Shown: positions 11,491 through 22,321 of the stretch, piece after piece
Position numbering within the stretch: position 1 is the stretch's first letter
Layout of the letters: every line of letters begins with the position of its first letter
Origin: Zygnema cylindricum
Lineage: Eukaryota > Streptophyta > Zygnematophyceae > Zygnematales > Zygnemataceae
Assembly (NCBI GenBank): GCA_037447655.1
Contig: JBBHKE010001768.1
Span: 168,706 to 232,705 of the forward strand
Length of the DNA stretch: 64,000 bases
Reading direction: 5' to 3'
Translations under genes and position numbers: made by a program
Notes under the pieces: model-generated
Seen by the model: only the letters and a program-made list of their open reading frames with translations
Databases searched by the model: none
Told to the model about the DNA's origin: nothing

Positions 11491-11876
11491 TCCATACCCA
11501 TTGAACTACAAAATTCAAAATTCCTCTAGGTAGTTTTTTGACTAACCCCCTTTCAACTAGGACCACTGCTACCCAAAGAGGCAAACAAACAATCTGACTG
11601 CACGCATGTGCATTCTGGACTGCCTTGAGTCCACAGCAAAAAGAATTACTGAAAACGCCCAACCAGGCGATTAATTATCAAGTGGCAAAGATGCCAAGAT
11701 TTATACAAGCTCTCTGGGAGAGAGGCGGCTACCTCCTAAGTTCTCTAAGTCCTAAACCCCTCTCACAACCCCTATCTACTAGAGTACGCTCTAGTCAGAA
11801 GACTAGTACAGAGAGGTACCATAGCCAATGTACTTTCTTTACGTTATGTGTACGACAAGACCATGGAGTGGACGAC

Positions 11877-12162
11877 TGTCTCCTCTGGAACTGTCTTCAT
11901 GCTCCCCGGGATTCCCGCTTCCCAATGCTATCTTGCCACGTGGTACCAGGTCATGTCACGCCTAAAAACCGCCAAAGCACCGTTCCAGGATCTCGACGAT
12001 GATGTGTGCCGTCGGATCGTGTCTCCTCTGGACTTGTCTTCATGCTCCCGGGGATTCCCGCTTCCCAATGCTATCTTGCCACTTGGTACCAGGTCATGTC
12101 ACGCCCAAAAACCGCCAAAGCGCCATTCTAGGATCTCGACGATGATGTGTGCCATCGGATCC
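11877..12162. repeat. 143-bp tandem duplication inside the LTR
   Basis: Two head-to-tail copies (11877-12019 and 12020-12162) sharing CTTCATGCTCCC, GATTCCCGCTTCCCAATGC and CGACGATGATGTGTGCC. The first copy holds CCACGTGGTACCA; the second has CCACTTGG at the same place, so only one copy keeps the G-box core. Confidence 0.85.
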
Positions 12163-12340
12163 AAACCGGCTTTTAACAGTAGCCGTTGAAACAAATGCAC
12201 TGTACATTTGCTTCGTACGGGTTCAAATTCGCACTAAATTTCAACTAGTCTCCATGTTCTCCATTCGTAATTCCGTTAATCTGATTGAAGTTCTTAAACA
12301 CTGTTTAAATGTAATTCAAACCCTATGTAGTCTAACAAAC

Positions 12341-12412
12341 TCCTACGACAGATCGGTTAGAGATGACAGCTACGTTCGCTCTGGTGATTGGAGGTTCGAG
12401 TCCTACCGGACT
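12341..12412 (+). other. tRNA-like module inside the LTR (antisense to the LTR)
   Basis: Has an A-box-like GATCGGTTAGAG and a canonical B-box GGTTCGAGTCC at tRNA-like spacing. Acceptor pairing is poor, so it is a tRNA-derived segment rather than a functional tRNA gene. Confidence 0.6.
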
Positions 12413-12639
12413 CAACCTTTTGTTGAGAGTGACATATATCACTCTTTAGTCCTACCTATAGAGCTAAGGCAGCCATGGCTCCACCACCCTCTCTTTCCTT
12501 CAGTGACTACAACAAGTATGGGGGCTTAGAGAGAGGAGGTGGAGGCAGGCTGCCTACGCTTTCCCCTTTAATATTATTTATTAATTCAGACCTAGAAAAT
12601 ATTACCTAAAACTAGTGATTTGAACACTCTCTTTATTTT

Positions 12640-14168
12640 CTAGTCTAATTTCAATTTCTCTTTAAATCCACAATTTTCTCTACAGTATTTTAACTTGTGG
12701 GAGGGCACTGGTTTGGTCATCGTGTCAGCCACCATTTCCCCATCACCCCTATACACAAGATTCACAATTTTTTCTTCAACCTTTTCCCTCACAAAACTTA
12801 ATCTTATGTCCATATGTTTAGTCTTTAAATGATGTTTTGGATAGGTTGCAATTGCAATGGCAGCCTGATTATCACAAAACACTTCATGCACTTCCTCGTT
12901 CATATACCCCAGTTCTTGCAAAAAAGACTTGACCCACATCAACTCTTTCACAGCAGAACAAGAGACCATGTACTCAGCCTCCATAGAGGACTGAGCAACC
13001 ACCTTTTGTTGCTTGCTACCCCAACAGCAAGCACCTTCCCCCACATACAACACATACCCATAAGTAGATCTTCTCATAGGTGCATCCGTATAACTGGCAT
13101 TACTCCATAAGGTGATGTCAGTGTGCTCCCCTCCCAAATGCAACCATAAATCTCTGGTTCCCACCAGTTATCTCATGACTCTCTTGGCTGCCTCCCAGTC
13201 TCTCTTTTTAGGATCATTAAGACTCCTACTGAGGACTCCAACTGCCGTTGCTATGTCCGGTCTAGTACAATTCATAGAGTAAATTAAGCTTCGTACAACG
13301 TGCCTGTAAGAAAATAACTTCATAAATTGTCATTCTTCTGGACTCATCTGATCATCTAAGATTATTACTTCTCCTTCTTCACTCCCATCACTTACTTTCT
13401 CAAGTCAATGGGAGTGGTACAACTGTTTTCCTTTTCCATCTGTATTTTTTCCATCATATTTCTTATAGCTTCTTTCTAAGTAAGTCTGATTATCCTTTTC
13501 CCCCTATCTCTTTCCATTTGAATTCCCAAGATGTATTTTGCCTCCCCTAAATCCTTCATGTCAAATCTGCTTCTAAGATCTTTCTTTAGCTTATTCATCT
13601 TTTCCATTGACATACTTAACACTAGCAAACCATCCACATAAATTGGAATGAAAATAACACCATTCTCATCCTCAAAAATAGAAATAGATTGGTCAGAGCT
13701 GATACGATTATATCCCTGATCGCTGAGAAACTCATCTAGTTTCTTATTCCATTTTCTGGGAGCCTGTTTTAGTCCATATAAGGACTTTATGAGTCTGCAA
13801 ACATTGCTCTCCTCTCCTCTCCTTCCTCTACAAATCTTTGTGGTTGCCGCATGAAAATTTCTTCTTTTAACTCACCATTGAGGAAGGCAGTCTTAATATC
13901 CATATGGTGTTTTTCCATGTCTCCGCTGTCGCTAGACTGAGGAGAATCCTTACGGATAGGAACCGAACCATAAGAGCAAAAGTCTCCTCATAATCTATCC
14001 CCTTTTTTTGGGTGAACCCTTTTGCTACCAACCGAGCCTTATATCTCTCAATGGTATTATATGGGTCCAGTGTCAATTTAAATACCCATTTACATCCAAT
14101 CGGTTTTCTATCCGGAGGACAGTTCACCGGCTCCCAAGTATTAGCTTCCATGATGGAGGCCATCTCAT
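12640..14168 (-). pseudogene. Ty1/copia family 2 pol fragment (RT start to RNase H), minus strand
   Basis: Minus-strand frames give the start of the reverse transcriptase (14163-13867, with ANTWEPVNCPPDRKPIGCKW and NTIERYKARLVAKGF) and the RNase H (13164-12640, with CCWGSKQQKVVAQSSMEAEY, FCDNQAAIAIA, KHMDIRLSFVREKV). The middle is broken by stops and frameshifts. It ends at the LTR start at 12626. At 14169 it meets a plus-strand element of the same family head to head. Confidence 0.9.
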
Positions 14169-14169
14169 C

Positions 14170-16422
14170 AAATTTTGGACAGAGGCAATGAACTGTGCCA
14201 ACTACATTAAGAATAGAGTCCTTACCTTTGCTGTAAAGGGAGTGACACCATATGAGAGATGGGTTGGAAGGAAACCAAATATCTCACACCATAAAGTGCT
14301 CGGTAGCCATGTTTACAGTCTTGACACGGATAGGAAAAACTGGAAACTAGATGCTAAGGGAAAACCTGGATACTTTGTGGGATATGATGAGGATGTTAAA
14401 GGGTATAGATTCTATGACTTAGCAAAGAAGGATATCATCGTGGTCAAACACCTAGTTGTCATGGATGAAGGAAAGTCATTTGATCCCTTCAAATATACAA
14501 AGAAGATAAAAATCAGATTCGAGTCCGAAACTGAGGAGAACTCGGTCGTTCCCGAAAGGGACATGAGTGAAACCGTGATTGCAGATTCAGGGGAGATCCG
14601 AGATACAGAAGACTCACCGGAAACCTCACATACTCCTATGGACCTGGAGGAGATAGAAAAAGCGGGACCAGAACCGGCTTCCATGGACAGGGGAGGCGAT
14701 GAGAGAGTGAGAAGAAACCCAAGACTTCCATCCATTCCAGCTTCGGAGTTAGAGGGAGGAAAGAGGAGCAACAAAATGATATAAGAAAAACATGTCGCTC
14801 ATAAGGTAACTAAGCTATCTCACCCAGATGAGCCTCAGTCTTACTCGGAGGCAGTGAATAGTCCAGAGAAAGAAAGATGGATTAGAGCCATAAATGATGA
14901 GATGGCTTCTATCATGGAAGCAAATACTTGGGAACTAGCGGATTGTCCTCCAGACAGAAAACCTATTGGGTGTAAATGGGTATTTAAACTAAAACTGAAC
15001 CCAGATAATACCATTGAGAGATATAAGGCTCGATTGGTAGCGAAGGGGTTCACCCAAAAGGAGGGGATTGACTATGAGGAGACCTTTGCTCCAGTTGTTC
15101 GGTTCCCATCAGTAAGGATTCTCCTCAGTCTGGCAGCAACGGAAGACATGGAAATACACTAGATGGACATTAAGACTACTTTTCTTAATGGTGAGTTAGA
15201 GGAAGAAATTTTCACGAGGCAACCCGAGGGGTTTGTGGAAGAAGGAGAAGAGAGCAAAGTCTGTAGGCTCATAAAGTCCTTATATGGACTGAAGCACGCT
15301 CCCCGACAGTGGAATAAGAAACTAGATGAGTTTCTCACCGATCTGGGATATATCCGTATCAGCTCTGACCATTCTATCTATATGTTTGAAAATGAGAATT
15401 GTGTCATTTTTATTGCAATTTATGTGGATTATCTGCGTGTGTTAAGTAAGTCTTTGGAGAAGATCAATAGGCTAAAGAAAGATCTTAGGGGCAGATTTGA
15501 TATGAAGGATTTAGAGGAGGCAAAATATATTTTAGGGATCCAAACGGAGAGAGATAGGGGGAAAAAGATTATCAGACTTACTCAGAAAGAAACAATAGGA
15601 AATATGTTTGAGAAATTCTAGATGGAAAATGCTAACAGTTGTACCACTCCCATGGACTTGAAAAAAGTAAGTGATGGGAGTGTAGAAGGAGGAGTGATGA
15701 TCTTAGACGATCGGATGAGTCTAGAGGAGAGAGAGTTTATGAAGTCTATCCCTTATAGACAGGTCGTAGGAAGTTTAACCTATTTTATGAACTGTACCAG
15801 GCTGGACATAGCGGCAGCACTTGGAGTACTCAGTAGGAGTCTTAATGATCCTTGGAAGAGAGACTGGGAGGCAGCTAAGAGAGTCATGAGATATCTGGTT
15901 GGAACCAGAGAATTATGGTTGTATTTGGGAGGGGAGCACACTGATATCACCACTTGGAGTGATGCTAGTTATGGGGATGTAGCTATGAGAAGATGCATTT
16001 CTGGATATGTTTTGTATGTGGGAGAAGGTGCTTGCTGTTGAAGCAATAAGCAAAAAAAGGTGGTTGCTCAGTCTACTATGGAGGCTGAGTATATGACGTA
16101 TTGTTCTGCTGTAAAAGAACTAATGTGGGTGAAGTCATTGTTGCAAGAACTAGGACATATGAAGAAGAGAATACATGAAATCTTTTGCGATAATCAAGCT
16201 GCAATCGCAATTGCAGCCAATCCAAAACACCATTTCAAAACAAAACATATGGATATAAGATTAAGCTTCGTAAGAGAAAAAGTTGAAAATAAAATTTTAA
16301 ATTTTGTCTATAGACCTGATGAAGAAATGGTGGGTGACATGATGACCAAACCTGTGCCCTCTCCAAAATTAAAATATTGTCGGGAAAAATGCGTGTTGAA
16401 AGAAAAAATAAAATTAGACTAG
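14170..16422 (+). pseudogene. Ty1/copia family 2 pol fragment (integrase C-terminus to RNase H), plus strand
   Basis: Begins in the integrase C-terminal region (FWTEAMNCANYIKNRVL, YERWVGRKPN), then RT (KPIGCKWVFKLKLNPDNT, EETFAPVVRFPSVRILLSL, SLYGLKHAPRQWNKK) and RNase H (TTWSDASYGDVAMRRC, FCDNQAAIAIA). The YVDD box reads YVDY, a changed catalytic residue. Four in-frame stops, at 14782, 15161, 15619 and 16038, interrupt an otherwise continuous frame. All four are explained by C-to-T or G-to-A changes compared with the intact element at 50121-53606. Not functional. Confidence 0.92.
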
Positions 16423-16435
16423 AAAATAAGGGGAG

Positions 16436-16800
16436 TGTTGAAATTACTAGATTTCTAGAGTATTTTTTAGGTTTAAATATGTTAGTATAAAAGAAAAGAA
16501 AAGGACGGGTAGCCTGCCTCCACCTCCTCTCTCGAGCCCCCATACTTGTTGTAGTCACTGAAGGATAGATAGGGTGGTTTATCCATGGCTGCGTTAGTTC
16601 AACAAGCAGTTATTTTTAGTAGGTTACTAAAAATATACCTAACAGACCCGGGATTTGATCCCGGTACCTGCGGTTCGTCAAGTTGGCCGATAACGGTCAG
16701 CTTTATCATATTAGACTAGGACCAATGCTAAATGATATAGTATGTGATATATATATATATATATATATCTAGGGAGGAATAAATCCATTTAACTAAAACT
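16436..16800 (+). mobile_element. Truncated Ty1/copia family 2 3' LTR
   Basis: Starts TGTTGAAATTACTAG right after the purine tract AAATAAGGGGAG that follows the RNase H. It holds the ATACTTGTTGTAGTCACTGAA and CCATGGCTG words and an antisense tRNA-like module, then a (TA)n run at 16747-16769, and breaks off where an oppositely oriented LTR begins. Confidence 0.8.
16640..16722 (-). other. tRNA-like module (antisense to LTR)
   Basis: On the minus strand it carries a B-box-like GGGATCAAATCCCGGG and upstream tRNA-like sequence. It differs from the GGTTCGAGTCC type at 12341 and is shared with the LTR at 22322-23357. Confidence 0.55.
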
Positions 16801-17276
16801 GTATACGGTGCAATTCTGTGTCCTCCATTGGACTACAGAATACAAGAAGCCTCTAGATAATGTTTAACTAACCCACTTTAAGCCACTACCACTTCTGCCC
16901 AAGAAGGCAAATTGACAATTTGACTGCACTCCTGTGCAGCCTGGACTCCCCTAAGTCCGTAGCAAAAAGAATCACTGAAAACGGCCAGCCATCCGATAAT
17001 TTATAGGGTGTCAAAGATGCCAATTTTTTATACAAACTCTCACAGAGAGAGGACTATCTACCTAAATTTTCCTAAGTCATAGTTTTTCCTAATTCCCTCT
17101 CACAGCTCCTATCTACTGCCTGTACGAACCAATCACAAAACTGTATAGTACTAAAAAGTATTACTGCCGATGTACTTTCTGTACGGCCTCTGTACGACAA
17201 GGCCATTACGTGGACGCGTGTCCACTTTCCACTCGTCCGTACGTTCCTCGGAATTCCCGCGACCGAATGATGTCTT

Positions 17277-17290
17277 CCCACGTGGCGCCA
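17277..17290. promoter_or_regulatory. G-box CCCACGTGGCGCCA in the LTR
   Basis: CACGTG is the core bound by plant bZIP and bHLH factors. The same CCACGTGGCGCCA string occurs in family 1 LTRs (48717, 54036), although the two LTR families are otherwise strongly diverged. Confidence 0.5.
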
Positions 17291-17570
17291 GGTGATGCCA
17301 CGTCACTAAATGCCAAAATGACCATTCCGGGATTTTGGCGATGATGTGCGCCGTTAGATTTGACGCGAAATTCAATCTCGGCCGTAATAAATACTTGCGC
17401 GATATTTGTTTCGCTGTCGAAACAAAATGCGCGATATCCATTTCAAACAAGTACAGTACTTCGAATTTTGTAGAACTGTATCTATGCGTGGCGTTAAGAT
17501 TTTCAGTTAAATGAATATAGTAAATTACAATAGTTTAAATAGTAATGAAACCCTATATCTCCTAACGGAC

Positions 17571-17642
17571 TTCTACGACAGACTGGTTAGAGCTAACGGC
17601 TACGCCGCGCTCTGCCGGTCGGGGGTTCGAGTCCTGCCGGAC
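17571..17642 (+). other. tRNA-like module (antisense to LTR)
   Basis: A-box-like GACTGGTTAGAGC and B-box GGTTCGAGTCC about 40 bases apart, the same module as at 12341 and 20354. It is the best-preserved copy, with GC-rich arms between the boxes. Confidence 0.65.
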
Positions 17643-17861
17643 TTAACCTTTTGTTGAGAGTGGCTTAAGCCACTCTTTAGTCCTTCCTATGGAGTTGAGG
17701 CAGCCATGGCTCCATTGCTCTCTCTCTCTCTCCTTCAGTGACTACAACAAGTATGGGGGCGAGAGAGAGAAGATATAGAGGCAGGCTGCCTACATTTTCT
17801 TTTCATGTTTTCTAATAAATTTAGACCTAGAAAATATAATAAAAACTACTTATTTCAACAA

Positions 17862-18628
17862 CAATGGTGTTTGGGGACCAGCTAGGTATGCTTCACATGG
17901 GGGAAAAGATGGATGATAACCATTACAGATGATTGATCTAGATACACTAAGGTATATTTTCTTAGACATAAGTCATTGGTACTAAAATGTTTCAAATAAT
18001 ACATAGTATTATGTGAAAAATAAGATGAAACCTCAATAAAAGAGATAAGAAGTGATAAAGGGAAAGAATACACCTCAAAGGAATTTGAAGAGTTTCTTAA
18101 AGAATAAAAAATCCATCATGAGAAAAAATTTCTTTATAATCCAGAAAAAAATGGAGTAGCACAAAGAGTGAATAGAACTTTTAGAGATGTCCTGAAGTAT
18201 GCTAACTGATAAAAGAATACGATTGCAGTTTTGGGTTAAGTCTATGAACAATGCTAACTTCGTTAAAAATAGAGTGCTAATTTCGGCAAATACGGAGGAA
18301 ACTCCGTATTAAATGTGGACAGGAAGAAAACCAGATTTGTCTAGTTTGATAGTGTTTGGAAGTCAACTCTACTGTTTGGATTTCGATAAGACTAAATGGA
18401 AGTTGGAGGGAAGAGGGAAACCAAGATATTTTGTATAATATGATGAGAGCACAAAAAGATATCGAGTGTATGACTTGAAAAAGAGAGATATCATTCTGGT
18501 AACACATAGTGGTGATGACTGAAGTAAAGTCTATTGATCCATTCAAATATAACAAAAAAGTCAAAATCAGATTTGAACCGGGTCAATTTTCTGCCTTTGA
18601 CTTTGGAAATGAAGAGACGGAAGACGTG
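17862..18628 (+). pseudogene. Ty1/copia family 1-like integrase relic
   Basis: Closely follows the intact element at 50991-51760 (for example GTTTGGGGACCAGCTAGG, CACATGGGGG, GGAAGTCAACTCTACTG) but with many stops and small indels. It ends abruptly at 18628 against an LTR start, so RT and RNase H have been deleted. Confidence 0.85.
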
Positions 18629-18824
18629 TGTTGAAAAATGGTATTTTATATTCTATCTTTTTTTGTCTATGGTTATTTTATAGTTCTCATACTTGTCGTA
18701 GTCACTGAAAACTGGCACGCAGTCATGGCTGCCAGATGACAAAGCCTTTCCAAAAGATAGCCTGCCAGCAGTAGGAATTGATCCTGTGACCTACTAGATA
18801 ATTGCCGTACGGCGTAGCCGTTTG
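18629..18824 (+). mobile_element. Truncated copia LTR with antisense tRNA-like module
   Basis: Starts TGTTGAAAAATGG, contains TACTTGTCGTAGTCACTGAA and CATGGCTGCC, then an antisense tRNA-like segment at 18768-18824 with B-box GGATCAATTCC on the minus strand. It is cut at 18825 by the start of a family 3 LTR. It is not identical to family 1 or 2 LTRs and may represent a fourth subfamily. Confidence 0.65.
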
Positions 18825-19742
18825 TGTTGTATTTTGGAAAGCTTTCAGTCTCAGAGCAGCGCAGCAGCGCAGCAACTATAAAGACAGCAGCGCAGCTGCT
18901 ATACGGAAGAGCAGCGCAGCTGCTATACAGCAGAGCAGTTGCTGTACGGAAGAGCAGCGCAGCTGCTCTAAAGCAGAGCAACGCAGCTGCAGAGCAGCGC
19001 AAGCAGAGCAGCGCAGCAGCAAGCAGCGCAGCAGCAGAGCAGCGAAGCAGCGCAGCTGCGACACAGACAGGACAAACGCAGCTGCGGTTACTTTGGATAT
19101 GATCCGTACAGACAACGCAGCTGCTATTATCTTGGATATGATTCGGTGCAGGACACCGCAGCCGCGGGTGATGTAAGTGTGATCCGGTACTGGACAACGC
19201 AGCTGCGATTGATATGAATCTAGTCAACGGACGAGATTCATAAGAGTATCACAAGTGACTTAGCCGACAAGTATTTGTACAATCACCTAATATAGATTTT
19301 GAGTAATATTGACTGTACGATGATAGATTGGGTTAGCACGATCAAGAACACGTAGATCTTAGTAGGTGGGTTGATTTTGGAGGTACCTCTCAGGTACACT
19401 GTTATCGGCGGTAGAACACCGAAAGTATAAGACTTAGGACTTAGAGCATTTTTATGTATCCAGACTTCCAAGTAGTAAAACTGCAGACAGTTTTTGGGAA
19501 ACTTCTGAGTATTATATCTTGAGTGTTGTTGGGTCAATTGTGCTATAACTTTGGGAGTTATCAGTGTTTATTCTACTCTATATTCTGATAGAGTTTTGTG
19601 AGGCTTGGATGCTTGTATAAGAATTGGTGAGCACTTAAGAACAACTGGTTGATAGGATTCTTGATAGCTTCTGAGAGTGTATCATGTCTACTTCTACTAC
19701 TACTGCTGCTCCTCCACCTGCACCGGTGGTTGTAGAACAACA
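18825..19742 (+). mobile_element. Ty1/copia family 3 LTR (upstream copy)
   Basis: 918 bases bounded by the inverted ends TGTTGT...ACAACA; nearly the same sequence recurs at 25654-26526. The flanks (GTTTG left, GGTGC right) do not form a target duplication and no family 3 primer-binding site follows, so it is a recombined or solo copy. A 59-nt open frame beginning ATGTCTACTTCTACTACTAC at 19684 runs to the LTR end. Confidence 0.85.
18850..19080. repeat. GCAGC / GCAGCTGC repeat array in family 3 LTR
   Basis: Tandem and scattered AGCAGCGCAGCTGC units. The palindrome GCAGCTGC, containing the E-box CAGCTG, occurs several times and again further along the LTR. The downstream LTR copy lacks 45 bases of this array. 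Ala/Cys/Leu-rich shadow frames come from it. Confidence 0.85.
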
Positions 19743-20138
19743 GGTGCTTGCTGTTAGAGCAATAAGCAACAAAAGGTGGTTGTTCAGTCTACTATGGAGG
19801 TTGAGTATATGGCTTATTGTTTTGCTGTGAAAGAGTTGATGTGGGTCAAGTCCTTATTGCAAGAACTGGGGTATATGAAGGAGGGAGTGCCTGAAGTCTT
19901 TTGTGATAATCAAGCTGCTATTGCAATTGCAACCAATCGAAAGCATCATTTCAAAGGTAAGCATATGGACATAAGATTGAGTTTTACGAAGGAAAAAGTT
20001 GAAAATAAAATTGTGAATCTTGGGTATAGGTTTGACGAAAAAATGGTGCCTGACATGATGACCAAACCTGTGCCCTCTCCCAAGTTAAAATATTGTAGGG
20101 AAAAATGTGGGTCAAAAGAAAAGTTAAAATTATACTAG
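19743..20138 (+). pseudogene. Ty1/copia family 2 RNase H fragment
   Basis: The open frame at 19776-20138 contains STMEVEYMAYCFAVKELMW, FCDNQAAIAIA and HMDIRLSF, the C-terminal half of RNase H. Its 5' side is cut precisely at 19743 by the family 3 LTR. It leads through a purine tract into the LTR at 20152. Confidence 0.88.
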
Positions 20139-20353
20139 AAAATAGGGGGAGTGTTGAAATCTATGAAGTATTTTCTAGGTCTGAATTGCTGAGTAGAAAA
20201 ACAAAAAGTGCAAGCAATCTGCCTCCACCCGTCTCTCTATCCCCCATACTTGTTGTAGTCACTGAAGGAGAGAGAGAGTAATGGAGCCATGGCTGCCTCA
20301 GCTTCATTAGGCGGGACTGAAGAGTGACTTTAAGTCACTCTCAACAAAAGGTT

Positions 20354-20430
20354 GATTCCGGCAAGAATCGAACCTCCGACCAGTAGAGCATGACGTATCC
20401 GTCCGCTCTAACCTGTCTCTCGTAGAAGTT
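20354..20430 (-). other. tRNA-like module (antisense to LTR)
   Basis: Minus strand carries the B-box-like GGTTCGATTCT and the A-box-like GGTTAGAGCGGAC. Same class as the modules at 12341 and 17571. Confidence 0.6.
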
Positions 20431-20925
20431 CGCTAGAATATATAGGGTGTGATTACTACTTAAAGTTTGTTACGTTCTCTAAACTGATTAACGCAAATAT
20501 GAATATAAGGATATAGAACTACTAAAATACAGTGCAAAAATGATTCCGCACGAAACAAATGAATATGACATTTGTTTCGACGGCTGAGATTACATTTTTG
20601 TTTTTATCCAACGGCGCACATCATCGCCGAAATCTCGGAGTGGTCACTTTGGCTTTTTGTGACGTGGCATAACCTGGCGCCACGTGGAGAGATAACATTT
20701 GGTCGCGGGAATTTCAAGGAACCTACAGACGAGTAAAAAGGGAGCACGCGTCCATGTAATAGCCTTGTCGTACATTAGTCATACAAAAGGTACACCGGCA
20801 GTAGTACTTTTTGGTACGGTAGAGTAATATGATTGGTCCGTACAATCAATAGATAAGAGTTATTAGAGTGAATTAGGACTTAGTGTTTTTTGGGAATTTC
20901 AGTCACCTTTCCCCTTGAGGGTTTG

Positions 20926-20933
20926 TATAAAAT
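20926..20933 (+). promoter_or_regulatory. LTR TATA box
   Basis: TATAAAAT followed by AGGCATCTTTGCC. The family 1 LTR has TATAAAGGTCATCTTTGACC at the equivalent position, which supports a conserved core promoter and transcript start shortly downstream. Confidence 0.55.
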
Positions 20934-21112
20934 AGGCATCTTTGCCACCCCATAACTTATCGGCTGGTTGGCCGTTTTCAATGATTTTTTTTGATACAGA
21001 CTCAAAAGAGTCTAGGTGCATAGGGGTGGAGTCAAACGGTCAGTTTGCCCTCTAGGGCAACAGTGGTTGTGGCTTCTAGTGGGTTAACTAAAAGCTATCT
21101 AGAGGCTTCCTA

Positions 21113-21143
21113 AATTCTGTAGTCCAATGGAGGACACAAAATT
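21113..21143 (+). other. LTR-terminal hairpin with gag AUG in the loop (family 2)
   Basis: Arm AATTCTGT, single-base bulge, arm GTCC, loop AATGGA, arm GGAC, arm ACAAAATT (one mismatch; ACAGAATT in the copy at 16812-16842). ATG occupies the loop. The LTR ends three bases later. Confidence 0.7.
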
Positions 21144-21146
21144 GCA

Positions 21147-22321
21147 GTGATCAGATTGGGGAGTGCACCGGTATCGACTACGACGTCGTCGTACCCTATA
21201 TATCCATTAAGCTTGAAGTTTCTTGTCCGATTGAGGATGAGTGCCACGGATAAATTTTTATTATCCCTATCCAATATAGGGGTTTTTGGTTCTGAGAACC
21301 GGAAGGTTGTGCTAGCCGGCTTTGCTTGAGCTACTTTTTTCATTTTCATATGAATTTCTTCACCGAAGGCCTGAATCAACATATCTTCTGACAGATTATG
21401 GGAGGAGGCGAGTGTTTTTACGTGCGTAATTGCGTAAGGCATCAGGTGTCGTACCAACATTACCGCTAGTTTGGAGGATGGAGGTTGAGTTTTTGTGGTG
21501 TCCTCCTTTGTCTCTTCCCTCTAGTCATCCGAATCTGCCGTTAGGGGAGTGCTAGGCGGTTTGTCATCAGGTTGTTCAGCTATGAATTTCTCAAACCAAT
21601 TGTCTATGGCCTCCTTTTCCAACTGTTTCTTTTTATATGTCTAATATTTTCAAAACCTGGGGGCAGTTTCTTTTTCAGAGGTGGAGGCTGTTGGGTTGGC
21701 TTTATTATGAGGCCTACTTCTCTGTTAAGCATCACCGCCCGGGTAGTAAAAGATAAGGGTCCAATGACTTTTCGGTTGTGGTGTTTTAGGTCCATTTTTT
21801 TTTCCTTTCGTTGCTTCGAGGTGGTGGTATGCAACGGGCGACGGTTGTCCCCAATTCCTATATTCCAAGCACTTGAGACGAAAGTTTGTGCATAGTGGCC
21901 CTTTAGTGGCGCCATATCCCACCCCATGACATCATCGTCATAACCACCCGTTGTGGTTTCTTCTTCAAGCTCCGCTAACTTCTGAAGTAACTCTTGTTTC
22001 TTTCTCTGGATTTTTTGAGCCGCCGTAAGAGCAAGGATTCGTGAGTGTGCTCCTAACCTCAAAGTCGCGAATGCAGCAGCCATTGCAACCATTTGTTGAC
22101 TTTGTTGCTGAATTATTGCCTCTTGTGTGAGCCTAGTCTGACCTTGTGGTGGCCGCTTCGGTTCTTCCCGTGATTGACGTCCCCATAAGTAAAGGAGCTG
22201 AAGAGGTAGAGGATTCACAATTGCTTGTCCTTCACCTGTGAATAGGGCAAACTGGAGCATTTCTTTGGTGACTCCATTTTTACATTAGCACTACCCTTCT
22301 TTATGCCTCATGAAACCGCTG
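21147..22321 (-). pseudogene. Ty3/gypsy gag-protease fragment
   Basis: Minus-strand frames: a Gln/Lys-rich gag-like region (22260-21604) with QKIQRKKQELLQKLAELEEE and GYDDDVMGWD, followed after frameshifts by a protease frame (21460-21147) containing GYDDVVVDTGALPNLIT, where DTG is the aspartic protease triad. It lies between two family 2 copia LTRs in inverted orientation. It could be the 5' part of the same gypsy family as the methyltransferase-RT fragment at 26527-29120, but continuity cannot be shown. Confidence 0.7.

Larger units (their letters stand above)
11490..12626 (-). mobile_element. Ty1/copia family 2 LTR (3' LTR of the adjacent minus-strand fragment)
   Basis: On the minus strand it starts with TGTTCAAATCACTAG at 12626, directly after the polypurine-type end of the RNase H frame, and runs to about 11490, where it abuts the LINE relic. 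It contains the family features: GTTGTAGTCACTGAA, GCCATGGCTGCC, an antisense tRNA-like module, a G-box and a TATA-containing R-region. The outer end is degenerate, so the exact boundary is uncertain. Longer than its relatives because of an internal 143-bp duplication. Confidence 0.75.
16809..17860 (-). mobile_element. Complete Ty1/copia family 2 LTR, minus orientation
   Basis: About 1052 bases, minus-strand ends TGTTGAAATAAG (17860) and GAATTGCA (16809). Neither flank is pol sequence of the same orientation, so it is a solo or recombined LTR. It contains GCCATGGCTGCC, an antisense tRNA-like module, a G-box CCACGTGGCGCCA, a TATA-type R-region and the 3' terminal hairpin with ATG in its loop. 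Confidence 0.85.
20152..21146 (+). mobile_element. Ty1/copia family 2 3' LTR
   Basis: 995 bases, TGTTGAAATC...AATTGCA, preceded by purine-rich AAATAGGGGGAG. Includes GTTGTAGTCACTGAAGG, GCCATGGCTGCC, an antisense tRNA-like module, CCACGTGG near 20681, TATAAAAT at 20926 and the terminal hairpin at 21113-21143. The right flank is gypsy sequence. Confidence 0.9.

Noticed and set aside
11500-11662. N-terminal 60 residues of the 299-codon minus-strand frame
   Set aside because: This part is the antisense of a copia LTR fused by chance to the LINE frame.
18673-19227. Ala/Cys/Leu-rich frames on both strands
   Set aside because: Produced by GCAGC repeats of the family 3 LTR and repeated identically near 25650.
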